Assembly: GCF_008365405.1 (NCBI RefSeq)
Contig: NZ_QOKV01000012.1
Span: forward strand, 62,001 to 126,000
Length of the DNA: 64,000 nucleotides
Source of the DNA: Azospirillum brasilense
Lineage (GTDB): Bacteria > Pseudomonadota > Alphaproteobacteria > Azospirillales > Azospirillaceae
Direction: 5' to 3'
Below, piece after piece: positions 18,385-26,815 of this stretch (positions are counted from its first letter, which is position 1; each line of letters opens with the position of its first letter). Under the pieces are notes generated by a model. The model had not been told where the DNA came from. It did no database searches and was given only the letters and a program-made list of their open reading frames with translations. Made by a program: the position numbers and the translations under genes.

Positions 18385-19536
18385 TTATCGTTCGGCGCCG
18401 GCAACCGGGCGGCTGGCGGCGTAGCGGTGTTGCAGGCGGTCGAGCAAGGCGGCGTGCGGCGTGCCCTCGGCCAGCGCGTCGCGGATCATCGCGGCGGCGT
18501 CGGCCTGGAAAGCGATGTAGCCGGCGTGGCGCGGGCGGACATAGGCGGCCTCCAGCGTCGCGGCGGTGTTGCGGTAGAAGCCGCCCCAGCGGGCGTTCAC
18601 CGCCTCGTCCGCCCAGGCGTCGCGGCGGCTCGGCTGGCCGTCGTGGGCCGGGATGAAGCTCCGCTGCGCCTCGGCGCCGAGCAGCCAGCGCAGATGGTCG
18701 AGCAGGGCCGGCGTCACCTCGCAGCGCACGGAGACGCCGATGCCGGTGCCGCCCAGCGTCGAGCCGGGACGCCCGTCCGCCGTGGCGCGGGGCGCGTCGG
18801 CGAAGGTGACCGGCTTGTCGCTCGCCGCCGTCGGAGCGGCGTAGTTGACGTAGCCGTAGACCAGCGGGCAGAGCGCCACGTCATCGGTGCGGGCCATGTG
18901 GCCGAGCAGCCCGATGGGGTTCAGCCCGCGCACCGCCGCCGGCATCCGCCCGGCCAGGGTCGCCATGAGGTCGAGCACCTGCGTCCCCACCTCCGGCGAG
19001 ACCAGCCGGTCGGGATCGGCCACCGCGGGCGGCTCGCCGAAGGCCGTGGCCATGGACAGGAAGGTCAGGCAGGCGTGCGGTCCGGCCAGCGACAGGGCGA
19101 CCGGCGCCCGTTCGGACAGGCTCGTCACCTCCGCCCAGGTGACGGGAATCGGCCCGTCCATCCGATCGGCGCGGCAGGCCGTGACCTGCGTCGCCGCGTC
19201 GAGCGGCAGCGCCCAGTGCCGGTCCGCGAAGCGGTAGCTGGCGAGGCTCGGCCCGATGCTGTCGCGCTGCCAGCCGGCGATGTCCTCGGCGGTGAACAGG
19301 TCCTCCAGCGGGATCAGGCCGCGTTCCGCCACGGCCTCCCCGACATGGGGGTGGTCGAGGACGATCAGGTCGTAGCGGGCGCAAAGGTCGCCGATCGGAT
19401 GGGCCTCGAAGCCTTCGAGCGGCTGCTTGTCCCAGTCGATGGCAAGCCCGTCGCGCGCCTCGTCCAGCCCGGCCGCCGCGGCGGCCAAGGCGTTGTAGCC
19501 GCGCGGGTGGTCCCAGGTCAGCGCGCGGTAGCGCAT
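18385..19536 (-). CDS. Solute-binding-protein-like protein without signal peptide
   Basis: A 383-residue protein related to family 1 extracellular solute-binding proteins: the N-terminal MRYRALTWDHPRGYNALAAA segment and Asp/Trp/Pro-rich body suggest the bilobal fold. It starts directly with the mature-like strand and has no hydrophobic signal, so it should stay in the cytoplasm. ATG 19536 overlaps the CoA-transferase stop by 19 bases and it is followed closely by the crotonase, so it is embedded in the enzyme part of the operon, separate from the canonical binding protein at 13337-14602. It might deliver, sense or sequester the ligand, or have become an enzyme. Family assignment is moderate. 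Confidence 0.65.
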   Translation of the reverse strand: MRYRALTWDHPRGYNALAAAAAGLDEARDGLAIDWDKQPLEGFEAHPIGDLCARYDLIVLDHPHVGEAVAERGLIPLEDLFTAEDIAGWQRDSIGPSLASYRFADRHWALPLDAATQVTACRADRMDGPIPVTWAEVTSLSERAPVALSLAGPHACLTFLSMATAFGEPPAVADPDRLVSPEVGTQVLDLMATLAGRMPAAVRGLNPIGLLGHMARTDDVALCPLVYGYVNYAAPTAASDKPVTFADAPRATADGRPGSTLGGTGIGVSVRCEVTPALLDHLRWLLGAEAQRSFIPAHDGQPSRRDAWADEAVNARWGGFYRNTAATLEAAYVRPRHAGYIAFQADAAAMIRDALAEGTPHAALLDRLQHRYAASRPVAGAER

Positions 19537-20765
19537 GCCCGAACCTCCTCTTCCTCCGCCTCCGGCTCGGTGGCGGCGACGACGCCGGCGGCCAGCAGGC
19601 GGTCGACGGCCTCGGCGGTGAAGCCGGCGGCCTCCAGCACCTCGCGGGTGTGCTCGCCGGTCAGGGGGGCGCCGCGCTCGACCTCCGACGGGGTCTTGGA
19701 GAACTTGATCGGGAAGCCCGGGGTCTTGACGCGGCCCTCGGTCGGGTGGTCGTACTCGACGAAGGTGCCGTTGTGCTTGATCTGCGGGTCGTTCACGAGG
19801 TCGGCGTAGCCGTAGACCGGTCCGGCCCAGACCCCGGCGGAGTTGAACAGCTCCAGCCACTCCGCGGAGGTCTTGGCGGTCAGCCGGTCGCGGGTCTTGG
19901 CGAAGATCTCATCGCGGCGCGACCAGCTGTCGGTCTCGTCCTCCATGTCGAGGAAGGACGGCTCGCCGATCAGCTCGCCCAGCAGCTTCAGCGGCGGGAA
20001 GGCCACGATGATGAAGCTGTCGCTGGTCGCGAAGGCGCCGTAGGGGGCGCGGATGTAGACGTGGGCGTGCGGCTCGGCGGAGCGGGTCTGCGGCTTGCCG
20101 CCGACCGTGAAGACCGACAGCTCCTGCATCTGGATCGTCGTGATGGCGTCCAGCATGTTGACCTGGACGAGCTGGCCCTCGCCGGTGCGCTCGCGGTGGA
20201 GCAGGGCGGCCAGAACGCCTTCGAAGGCGGTGTAGCCGGTGATCGCGTCCACCAGATACTGGCCGGCGGGGGTCGGCGCCTCGCCCTCGCGGCCCGCCGA
20301 CAGCATGGCGCCGGACATGCCCTGGAGCAACAGATCCTGGCCTGGGCGCTGGACGTAGGGGCCGGTCTCGCCGTAGCCGGAAATCGACAGGTAGATCAGG
20401 CGCGGGTTGATCGCGGAGAGCGATTCATAGTCCACGCCCAGCCGCTTGGCGACGCCGGGCCGGTAGTTCTGGAGGAACACGTCGGCGGTCTTGACCAGCT
20501 CCATGAGCAGGGCCTTGCCCTCGGCGTTCTTCAGGTCGACGGCGAGCGAGCGCTTGTTCCGGTTCAGCGATAGGAAGGAGACGTTCACCTTGTTGCCGGT
20601 GATGCCGCCCGCCGCGGTGTGGCGCTGCCACTCGCCGGTCACCGGCTCCACCTTCACCACGTCGGCGCCGAGGTCGCCCAGGCGCTGCGCCGCCAGCGGG
20701 CCGGCCATGGCGATGGAGCAGTCGAGCACACGGTAACCGCTTAGGATGTTGCGTTTCTTGTCCAT
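19518..20765 (-). CDS. CaiB/BaiF-type (family III) CoA-transferase
   Basis: Transfers CoA between carboxylic acids through an enzyme-bound anhydride. The 415 residues show the family landmarks: LDCSIAMAGPLAAQRLGDLGADVVKVE near the N-terminus, NRNKRSLAVDLKN, SISGYGETGPYVQRPGQD, and the segment around Asp173 (GQYLVDAITGY), which aligns with the catalytic Asp169 of formyl-CoA transferase. The C-terminus ends in an unusual Glu-rich tail (EPEAEEEEVRA) that overlaps the next gene. It is the second gene of the LacI-linked operon. It implies that the imported compound or an intermediate is handled as a CoA ester, which is not part of known pentonate routes. Confidence 0.9.
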   Translation of the reverse strand: MDKKRNILSGYRVLDCSIAMAGPLAAQRLGDLGADVVKVEPVTGEWQRHTAAGGITGNKVNVSFLSLNRNKRSLAVDLKNAEGKALLMELVKTADVFLQNYRPGVAKRLGVDYESLSAINPRLIYLSISGYGETGPYVQRPGQDLLLQGMSGAMLSAGREGEAPTPAGQYLVDAITGYTAFEGVLAALLHRERTGEGQLVQVNMLDAITTIQMQELSVFTVGGKPQTRSAEPHAHVYIRAPYGAFATSDSFIIVAFPPLKLLGELIGEPSFLDMEDETDSWSRRDEIFAKTRDRLTAKTSAEWLELFNSAGVWAGPVYGYADLVNDPQIKHNGTFVEYDHPTEGRVKTPGFPIKFSKTPSEVERGAPLTGEHTREVLEAAGFTAEAVDRLLAAGVVAATEPEAEEEEVRACATAR

Positions 20766-20846
20766 GATGTCCGGGTCTTGTTGCCGTGGGTCCGCCGGCC
20801 ATGGCGGAAAGATGGGGCGGAGGATGGGGCGGAAGGATTGATTCGG

Positions 20847-21611
20847 TCAGCCGTTGGTCACCGGGGCTTCGGTGAAGAAGGCGCGGTTCCAGACGGGGCT
20901 GATGAGGATTTCGTTGACGCAGACGTGGGGCGGCATCTCGGCCACGAAGCGGATGGTGCGGCCCAGGTCGTCGGGCTGGAGCAGGCGCGCCATCTCCTCC
21001 GCCGGCGGCGGAGAGGGGCGCTGGCCCAGCAGGTCGGTCGCCACCTCGCCCGGCATGACCACGCAGGAGCGCAGACCGTTGCGCCATTCCTCCATGTTCA
21101 GGCTGTGGCTCAGCGTCACCAGCGCCTGCTTGGTGGCGTTGTAGCCGGGGCCGCCGAGGACGAGCGCGTGCCGCCCGACCCAGGAGGACACGATGATGAC
21201 GGTGCCGGACCGGCGCTCCCGCATGGCGGGCAGCACCGCCTGGATGGCGTGCATGGTGCCGTTGAGGTTGACGTCGATCAGCCGCCGCCAGCCCTCCGAT
21301 CCGACCGTGCGGAAGCTGCGGTTCGGCAGGTTCATCCCGGCGCTGGCGACCAGCGTGTCGATTCGTCCGTGGCGGTCGAGGATCGCCGCCGCCATGCGCC
21401 GCACCGCCGTTTCGTCGGCCACGTCGAGGACCGCGGTCTCGGCCCTGCCGCCGGCGGCGCGGATGGACTCCGCCACGCGGTCGAGCGCGTCGTCGCGCCG
21501 TCCGGACAGGACGACGGTGGCGCCGCCCTGCGCCAGTGCCCGCGCGCCGGCCTCCCCGATTCCGCTGCCGCCGCCGGTGATCCAGGCGACGCTGTCCGCA
21601 AGAACGCTCAT
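20847..21611 (-). CDS. Short-chain dehydrogenase/reductase
   Basis: NAD(P)-dependent oxidoreductase of 254 residues, first gene of the operon. It has the TGGGSGIG cofactor motif (about 13-20), ASAGMN in the position of the NAG motif, and the catalytic Ser (VSSWVG) and Tyr-Lys pair (GYNATK). The Asp in VLDVAD suits NAD preference only weakly. It begins at ATG 21611, close to the LacI-type operator cluster, and is expected to carry out an early alcohol oxidation of the imported compound. The substrate cannot be told from the sequence. Confidence 0.88.
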   Translation of the reverse strand: MSVLADSVAWITGGGSGIGEAGARALAQGGATVVLSGRRDDALDRVAESIRAAGGRAETAVLDVADETAVRRMAAAILDRHGRIDTLVASAGMNLPNRSFRTVGSEGWRRLIDVNLNGTMHAIQAVLPAMRERRSGTVIIVSSWVGRHALVLGGPGYNATKQALVTLSHSLNMEEWRNGLRSCVVMPGEVATDLLGQRPSPPPAEEMARLLQPDDLGRTIRFVAEMPPHVCVNEILISPVWNRAFFTEAPVTNG

Positions 21612-21723
21612 GTCTTGCCTGCTTCGTTGCTTGTCTTTTTTGCGTGCCCGCCGTCCGGCCCTCGGGCCGCCGCGGTGTTCCTCCCCGCGGCCCCCGGATC
21701 GTCCGCCTTCGCGTTCGTTTCGA

Positions 21724-21813
21724 GTGACCGCTAACGTGACCGGTAACATGATTGGTTGGGGCAATCAAGCATCTTTGGTGAGCGATGACGTTAGCGTTCG
21801 CGTGACCGCTAAC
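21724..21813. promoter_or_regulatory. Operator cluster between the catabolic operon and lacI-type gene
   Basis: Three copies of GTGACCGSTAAC (S = C or G) occur at 21724-21735, 21736-21747 (head to tail) and 21802-21813. The last forms an inverted pair with GTTAGCG at 21790-21796 (arms GTTAGCG and CGCTAAC, 10 bases apart). The TGTTAGCG core resembles LacI-family operators such as that of Caulobacter XylR. Position between divergent genes suggests control of both the SDR-led operon and the regulator. Confidence 0.6.
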
Positions 21814-21944
21814 ATGAAATGCGCTATGGATTGTGGAAACGGTGCCGCACCCGGCTTGCAACCGGCGGCCCGGCCATGCACAAGAAGGCGGCCGGTCGGT
21901 GCTGGAAGGCGGGCCGGCGGAGGCAGGATAAGAGGTCATCCCAG

Positions 21945-23006
21945 GTGTCGGACGAAGGACAGCTTTCGCTCAGGAAGGCGGAGTCACGGCGGCGCTCCGC
22001 GACCCGCGCGGTGACGATGGCCGATGTGGCGCAGGCCGCCGGCGTCTCCACGCAGACGGTCTCGCGCGCGCTCCGCGATCCGCGCAGCGTCGGCCCCGAC
22101 ACGCTCGCCCGCATCGAAGAGGCGGTGCGCGAAACCCGCTACGTGCAGAATCTGGCGGCGAGCCACCTCGCCTCCAACCGCAGCATGACGGTGGCGGCGA
22201 TCATCCCGACCATCTCCGCCTCGATCTTCGCGGAAACCATCCAGGGGCTGACCGACGTCCTGCTGCCGGAGGGCTATCAGGTCTTCCTCGGCCACACCGA
22301 CTACATGGCGGGGCGGGAGGAGTCGCTGGTCCGCAGCTTCAGCGGGCGGCGCCCCGACGGCTTCTTCATCATCGGCACCCGCCACACCCAGGAGACCACC
22401 GCCCTCCTGAAGCGCACCGGGGTTCCGGTGGTGGAAAGCTGGAGCTGGACGAACCGCCCCGTCGACATGCTGGTCGGCTTCTCCAACCACGCCGCCCTGA
22501 TGAGCGTGGTCGACCATCTGGTGGGGCGCGGCTACCGCCGTCTGGCCTTCACGGGCGTCATGAAGCCGGGCGACCACCGCGCCAAGGAGCGTCTGAAGGG
22601 TTTCCTGGACGCCCATGAGCGTCATTTTCCGGGCGTGACGCCGCGCGTCGTCACGGTCGCCAGCGGACCGATGGTGATGGCGACCGGCGTGGAACTGCTG
22701 AAGCTGGTCCGGGAGCAGCATCCCGACACCGACGCGGTGGTGTTCGTCAGCGACGTGCTGGCTTCCGGCGCCCTGCTGGCCTGCAGCGGCCTGGGGATCT
22801 CGGTGCCGAAGGATCTGGCGATCACCGGGTTCGGCAATTACGACATCGCCGGGCAACTGACGCCGGGCCTGACCACCATAGCCATCGCCAGCCGCAGGAT
22901 CGGCACGGAATCCGCCAACCTCCTGTTGCGGCGGATGCAGGGCGGCGAGGTGGAGAACCGCACCCAGGACGTGGGGTTCGAACTGCTGGTGCGCGGCAGC
23001 GCCTGA
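21945..23006 (+). CDS. LacI-family transcriptional regulator
   Basis: DNA-binding repressor of 353 residues with the LacI helix-turn-helix (VTMADVAQAAGVSTQTVSRA, about residues 23-42), the hinge, and a sugar-binding-protein-like effector domain (about 80-345) of the GntR/PurR type. GTG 21945 is favoured (AGAGGT upstream); in-frame ATG codons at 21819 and 21876 would place the start inside the operator region. It is divergent from the ten-gene operon and probably represses it, with a pathway sugar or sugar acid as inducer. It is followed by a perfect GC hairpin. Confidence 0.88.
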   Translation: MSDEGQLSLRKAESRRRSATRAVTMADVAQAAGVSTQTVSRALRDPRSVGPDTLARIEEAVRETRYVQNLAASHLASNRSMTVAAIIPTISASIFAETIQGLTDVLLPEGYQVFLGHTDYMAGREESLVRSFSGRRPDGFFIIGTRHTQETTALLKRTGVPVVESWSWTNRPVDMLVGFSNHAALMSVVDHLVGRGYRRLAFTGVMKPGDHRAKERLKGFLDAHERHFPGVTPRVVTVASGPMVMATGVELLKLVREQHPDTDAVVFVSDVLASGALLACSGLGISVPKDLAITGFGNYDIAGQLTPGLTTIAIASRRIGTESANLLLRRMQGGEVENRTQDVGFELLVRGSA

Positions 23007-23043
23007 GCCTGTCGGCTTGATGCCAAACCCTCTCCCGCCTTTC

Positions 23044-23061
23044 GCGCCCGCTTGCGGGCGC
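23044..23061 (+). terminator. Hairpin after the lacI-type gene
   Basis: GCGCCCGC and GCGGGCGC form a perfect 8-bp stem 38 bases after the stop codon of the regulator. Only a weak T-containing stretch follows, so intrinsic termination is likely but not certain. Confidence 0.5.
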
Positions 23062-23167
23062 TGACGTTGCCTGTGGAATTCCCCTAGAGAAATCACGGAC
23101 ATAAAGACGCACACGATCACCAGGACGGTGACGTTGCCCCCTTGCGCAATCCTCACCCTGATGCTTA

Positions 23168-23188
23168 GAATGAAAATCATTCGCATTC
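23168..23188 (+). promoter_or_regulatory. Fur-box-like site upstream of the TonB receptor
   Basis: The stretch with core ATGAAAATCATTCGCATT contains the overlapping inverted hexamers expected of a Fur-type operator (GAATG facing CATTC). It lies about 100 bases upstream of the receptor ATG. Iron-dependent repression of the receptor operon is inferred. Confidence 0.65.
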
Positions 23189-23286
23189 AGGCGATCAGCG
23201 CAGATGTTCGGCTTATTTGAAACGGACAGGGTGCCGGTCGCTGACGCTACGCCACATATACACCCTTTGGTAGAGGAACTGGCTCA

Positions 23287-25770
23287 ATGTCTCAATCTTG
23301 CGGCAAGGACGCTCTGCGCCTGACCGTCCGCCGCCGCGGCGCCGCGCACAATGTCCTTGCACCGGGTCTGCGCCCGGTCGCCATGGCCGTTTGCTTTGCC
23401 AGCGCCGTCCTCGCGGGCGGCCTTCCCTTCGCCCCGGCCGCGCAGGCTCAGACCGCGGCGGCTCGTACGGTCGACGCCAACGTGCCGCCGGGCCCCCTGG
23501 ATGCCGCGCTGCGCGGCTTCGCCGCCCAGGCCGGGGTGAGCATCGCCGTGGACCCGTCGCAGGTCCGGGGCAAGACCTCCCAGGGGCTGCGCGGAACGAC
23601 GACGGTCGAGGACGGCTTCCGCCGCCTGCTGGACGGCAGTGGTTATCAGATCGCGGGCACGTCCTCGGGGTACGGCCTCGTCGCGCAAGGGTCCGTGCCG
23701 GTCGCGAACGCCCCGGCCGGGGCGACGGTGCTGCCCACCGTCCAGGTTTCGGCCAACGCCGGCACGCTGCCGGGCGAGCCGCCGCCGCCCTACGCCGGCG
23801 GTCAGGTGGCGCGCGGCGGCACGCTGGGCCTGCTGGGCAGCAGGAACACGCTGGACACGCCGTTCAGCACGACCAACTACACCTCCGAACTGATCGAGAA
23901 TCAGCAGGCGCGCACGGCGGCGGACACGCTGATCAACGATTCGTCGGTGCGCACGACCACCGGCGGCAACGGTTTCGACGACACCTTCCAAATCCGCGGC
24001 TTCGCGGTTCCGTCGGGTGACGTCGGCTTCAACGGCATGTACGGGCTGGTGTCCTCCAACCGCGTGCCCTCGCAGATCATCGAGCGGATCGAGCTGCTGA
24101 AGGGGCCGGGTGCGCTGATGAACGGCATCGCCCCCAACGGCAGCATCGGCGGCGGCATCAACATCCTCAGCAAGCGCGCCGGCGATCAGCCGCTGACCCG
24201 CGTGACCGGGCTCTACCAGAGCGACGCCAATTTCGGCGTCCATGTCGACACCGGGCGCCGCTTCGGCGAGAACAACGCCTGGGGCGTGCGCTTCAACGGC
24301 CTGCTCCGCGGCGGCGAGGCCTCGATCGAAGACGGCGACGTGAAGACCGGGCTCGGCTCGCTGGCGGTGGATTACCGGGGCGAGCGGCTGCGCTGGTCGC
24401 TCGACGGCATCATCCAGCGCGACGACACCGACAATTTCCGCCCGCAGATCAGCATCCTTCCCACGACGACGGCCATCCCGTCGCCGCCCGACGCGCGCAG
24501 CAACTGGTACCCGAACACCAAGCTGGTCCAGAAGGACAAGACCATCGCCTCGAACATCGAGTTCGACGTGACGGACTGGCTGACCGCCTACGCCGGCATC
24601 GGCTACCGCGACGGCACCAACGATCAGGTGTTCCCGCAGTCCAACCCGGCCGTGAACGCGCTCGGCAATTTCACGGTCCGCAACTCCTACTACGACTCCT
24701 ACAGCGAGACGGTCAGCGGCACGGCCGGGGCGCGCCTGCGCTTCGAGACGGGTCCCGTCCGCCATCAGGTCAACATCGGCTACACCGGCTTCCAGCGGGA
24801 GGAGGGCAACGCCTACATCCAGGCCGCCGGTTCGGCCCCGTCGAACATCTACAACCCGGCGCCGCTGCCCGTCATCACCGCGCCGCGCACCGATCCGCGC
24901 AAGTCGGCCGAGACGACGCTCAGCAGCATCGCCATCGCCGACACGCTGTCCTTCGTCAACGACCGCGTCCTGCTGACGCTCGGCGTGCGCGACCAGACGG
25001 TGAAGGTGAAGGGCTTCAGCACGACGACCGGCGCGCAGACCAGCAACTACGACGCCAGCGCCACCACGCCGCTCGCCGGTCTGGTCGTCAAGCCGCTGGA
25101 GAACGTCGCGGTCTACGGCAACTACGCCGAGGGCCTGTCGCGCGGCACCATCGTCGGCGCCGGCTACGCCAACACCGGCGCGGTGCTCGAACCCTACAAG
25201 TCGAAGCAGCTCGAGGGCGGCGTCAAGGTCGACTGGGGAACCATCACGACCACCGCCGCGGTGTTCCAGATCACCCGCCCCAGCTCGATCCGCACCGCGT
25301 CCAACGAACTGGCCTATGACGGCGAGCAGCGCAACCGCGGCCTGGAGCTGTCCGCCTACGGCGAGATCCTGCCCGGCCTGCGCGCCATGGCCAGCGCGAC
25401 CTTCCTGAAGCCGGAGCTGACGAAGACCGCTGTCGCCTCAGAAGAGGGCAACGACGCCGCCGGCGTGCCGGACAAGAGCTTCTCCGCCAGCCTGGATTGG
25501 GACACCCCGTGGGTCGAGGGACTCGCCCTCAACGGACGCGTGATCCACACGTCCGGTTCCTACCTGACCAACGCCAACACGCTGCGTTTCGACGGCTGGA
25601 CCCGCTTCGACATCGGCGCCCGCTACACCACCGACGTATCGGGCAAGCCCGTCGTGCTGCGCGCCAGCGTCGAGAACCTCTTCGACAAGGAGTACTGGCT
25701 GACCACCGGCACCTACGTGACCGTCGGGTCGCCGCGCACCGTGCTGCTGTCCGCCACCGTCGATTTCTGA
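23287..25770 (+). CDS. TonB-dependent siderophore receptor with STN domain
   Basis: Outer-membrane ferric-siderophore receptor of 827 residues. A signal peptide (about 1-54, ending AQA) is followed by an STN domain (about 65-133), a TonB-box-like segment (LPTVQVSA, 149-156), the plug (about 190-310, with QIRGF and the IERIELLKGPGALMNG and NGSIGGGINILSKR motifs) and a 22-strand barrel ending in the aromatic Phe of SATVDF. The barrel text resembles FhuE/FoxA-type hydroxamate receptors. STN domains usually talk to a FecR-type anti-sigma factor, but no fecI or fecR is nearby. It heads an iron operon with four downstream membrane or periplasmic genes and has a Fur-like site. Confidence 0.9.
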   Translation: MSQSCGKDALRLTVRRRGAAHNVLAPGLRPVAMAVCFASAVLAGGLPFAPAAQAQTAAARTVDANVPPGPLDAALRGFAAQAGVSIAVDPSQVRGKTSQGLRGTTTVEDGFRRLLDGSGYQIAGTSSGYGLVAQGSVPVANAPAGATVLPTVQVSANAGTLPGEPPPPYAGGQVARGGTLGLLGSRNTLDTPFSTTNYTSELIENQQARTAADTLINDSSVRTTTGGNGFDDTFQIRGFAVPSGDVGFNGMYGLVSSNRVPSQIIERIELLKGPGALMNGIAPNGSIGGGINILSKRAGDQPLTRVTGLYQSDANFGVHVDTGRRFGENNAWGVRFNGLLRGGEASIEDGDVKTGLGSLAVDYRGERLRWSLDGIIQRDDTDNFRPQISILPTTTAIPSPPDARSNWYPNTKLVQKDKTIASNIEFDVTDWLTAYAGIGYRDGTNDQVFPQSNPAVNALGNFTVRNSYYDSYSETVSGTAGARLRFETGPVRHQVNIGYTGFQREEGNAYIQAAGSAPSNIYNPAPLPVITAPRTDPRKSAETTLSSIAIADTLSFVNDRVLLTLGVRDQTVKVKGFSTTTGAQTSNYDASATTPLAGLVVKPLENVAVYGNYAEGLSRGTIVGAGYANTGAVLEPYKSKQLEGGVKVDWGTITTTAAVFQITRPSSIRTASNELAYDGEQRNRGLELSAYGEILPGLRAMASATFLKPELTKTAVASEEGNDAAGVPDKSFSASLDWDTPWVEGLALNGRVIHTSGSYLTNANTLRFDGWTRFDIGARYTTDVSGKPVVLRASVENLFDKEYWLTTGTYVTVGSPRTVLLSATVDF

Positions 25771-25796
25771 CCCTCTTGATCGTCCTGGAATTCGTC

Positions 25797-26537
25797 ATGA
25801 ACAAACTGTCGCTTGCCCTCATCGCCGCGCTGGGCTTCGCCATGCCCGCCGCCATGCCCGCCCAAGCCCACCAGATCTGGATCGAGCAGCCCGAGCAGGG
25901 CAACGCCACGATCCGTTTCGGAGAGTTCGGCGAGAACCTGCGCGAGGTCTCGCCCGGCCTGCTCGACAAGTTCGGCAAGCCGGCCGGCACCCTCCTCTCC
26001 GCCAAGGGCGAGCGGAAGGTCGAGGCCGCCAAGACCGCCGACGGCTTCGCGCTGCCCTTCAAGGCCGCCAACGGCGAGAGCATCGTCGCCGAGGACGCGC
26101 TCTACCCGCTCTACACGTGGAAGCAGGGCGACAAGGAGACCACCAACTGGTTCCACCCCGCGGCGCGCCTGATCACCGGCTTCGCCGAGCAGGCGCCGAA
26201 GCTGACGCTGGATCTGGTGCCCACCGGCAAGCCCGGCCAGTTCAAGCTGGTCTTCCAGGGCCAGCCCAAGGCCAAGACCAAGGTGATGCTGGTCACCCAG
26301 TCCGGCTGGGCCAAGGAGGAGCACAGCGACGAGCAGGGTCTGGTCACCTTCGATCTGCCGTGGAAGGGCACCTACGTGGCCGAGGTCAGCCTGAACGAGC
26401 GCACCCCCGGCGAGCGCCAGGGCGCCAACGGCGCCGAGAAGTACGACGGCGTCAGCTACGTCACCACGGTGACCTACGTCCACCCCGACGGTCTGGCGCC
26501 GGTTCCCGCCGGCCCGGCGGCGACGCCCAACAAATGA
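25797..26537 (+). CDS. Periplasmic DUF4198-like protein
   Basis: A 246-residue exported protein with a clear signal peptide (about 1-24, MPAQA cleavage region) followed directly by HQIWIEQ. The two-domain beta-rich body with repeated Gly-Lys-Gly and a C-terminal SYVTTVTYVHP segment resembles DUF4198 (NikM-like) proteins, which are often found beside TonB receptors and metal transporters. His25 at the mature N-terminus, as in related metal-binding periplasmic proteins, could bind a metal. It starts 26 bases after the receptor stop and its own stop overlaps the next ATG. A role in periplasmic handling of the metal or chelate is inferred. Confidence 0.75.
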   Translation: MNKLSLALIAALGFAMPAAMPAQAHQIWIEQPEQGNATIRFGEFGENLREVSPGLLDKFGKPAGTLLSAKGERKVEAAKTADGFALPFKAANGESIVAEDALYPLYTWKQGDKETTNWFHPAARLITGFAEQAPKLTLDLVPTGKPGQFKLVFQGQPKAKTKVMLVTQSGWAKEEHSDEQGLVTFDLPWKGTYVAEVSLNERTPGERQGANGAEKYDGVSYVTTVTYVHPDGLAPVPAGPAATPNK

Positions 26538-26815
26538 CCTCCGTGGCCGGACGGGTGCGCACTTTCGGCCCGCTCGTTTCGCGCATAGCCGCCGCCCTGT
26601 TCGGCGGCTATGCGCTGGCGGCACTCGCCAGCGTGGCGGTGCTGGCGCTTCCCATGAGCACGCCGCAGGCGGTGCTCACCGGCCAGTTGGCGAGTTTCCT
26701 CGTCTACGCCGCCGCCGTGATCTGGGTCTTCGCGGTCCGCAGCGCGCTGCGCGCCTGGGCGGGCCTTCTTGTCGTGGCCGCGCCGCTGCTTCTGGCGGCG
26801 TGGTCGGTCTGGTGA
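26534..26815 (+). CDS. Small inner-membrane protein, DUF3649-like
   Basis: A 93-residue protein with about three membrane helices and the landmarks SRIAAALFGGYALA near the N-terminus and a C-terminal Trp-rich end (LLLAAWSVW). It overlaps the stop of the preceding gene (ATGA) and its own stop overlaps the start of the PepSY gene, so all three are translationally coupled. DUF3649, PepSY and DUF3325 genes recur together beside siderophore receptors; the small proteins probably form one complex with the reductase. Function unproven. Confidence 0.72.
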   Translation: MTSVAGRVRTFGPLVSRIAAALFGGYALAALASVAVLALPMSTPQAVLTGQLASFLVYAAAVIWVFAVRSALRAWAGLLVVAAPLLLAAWSVW

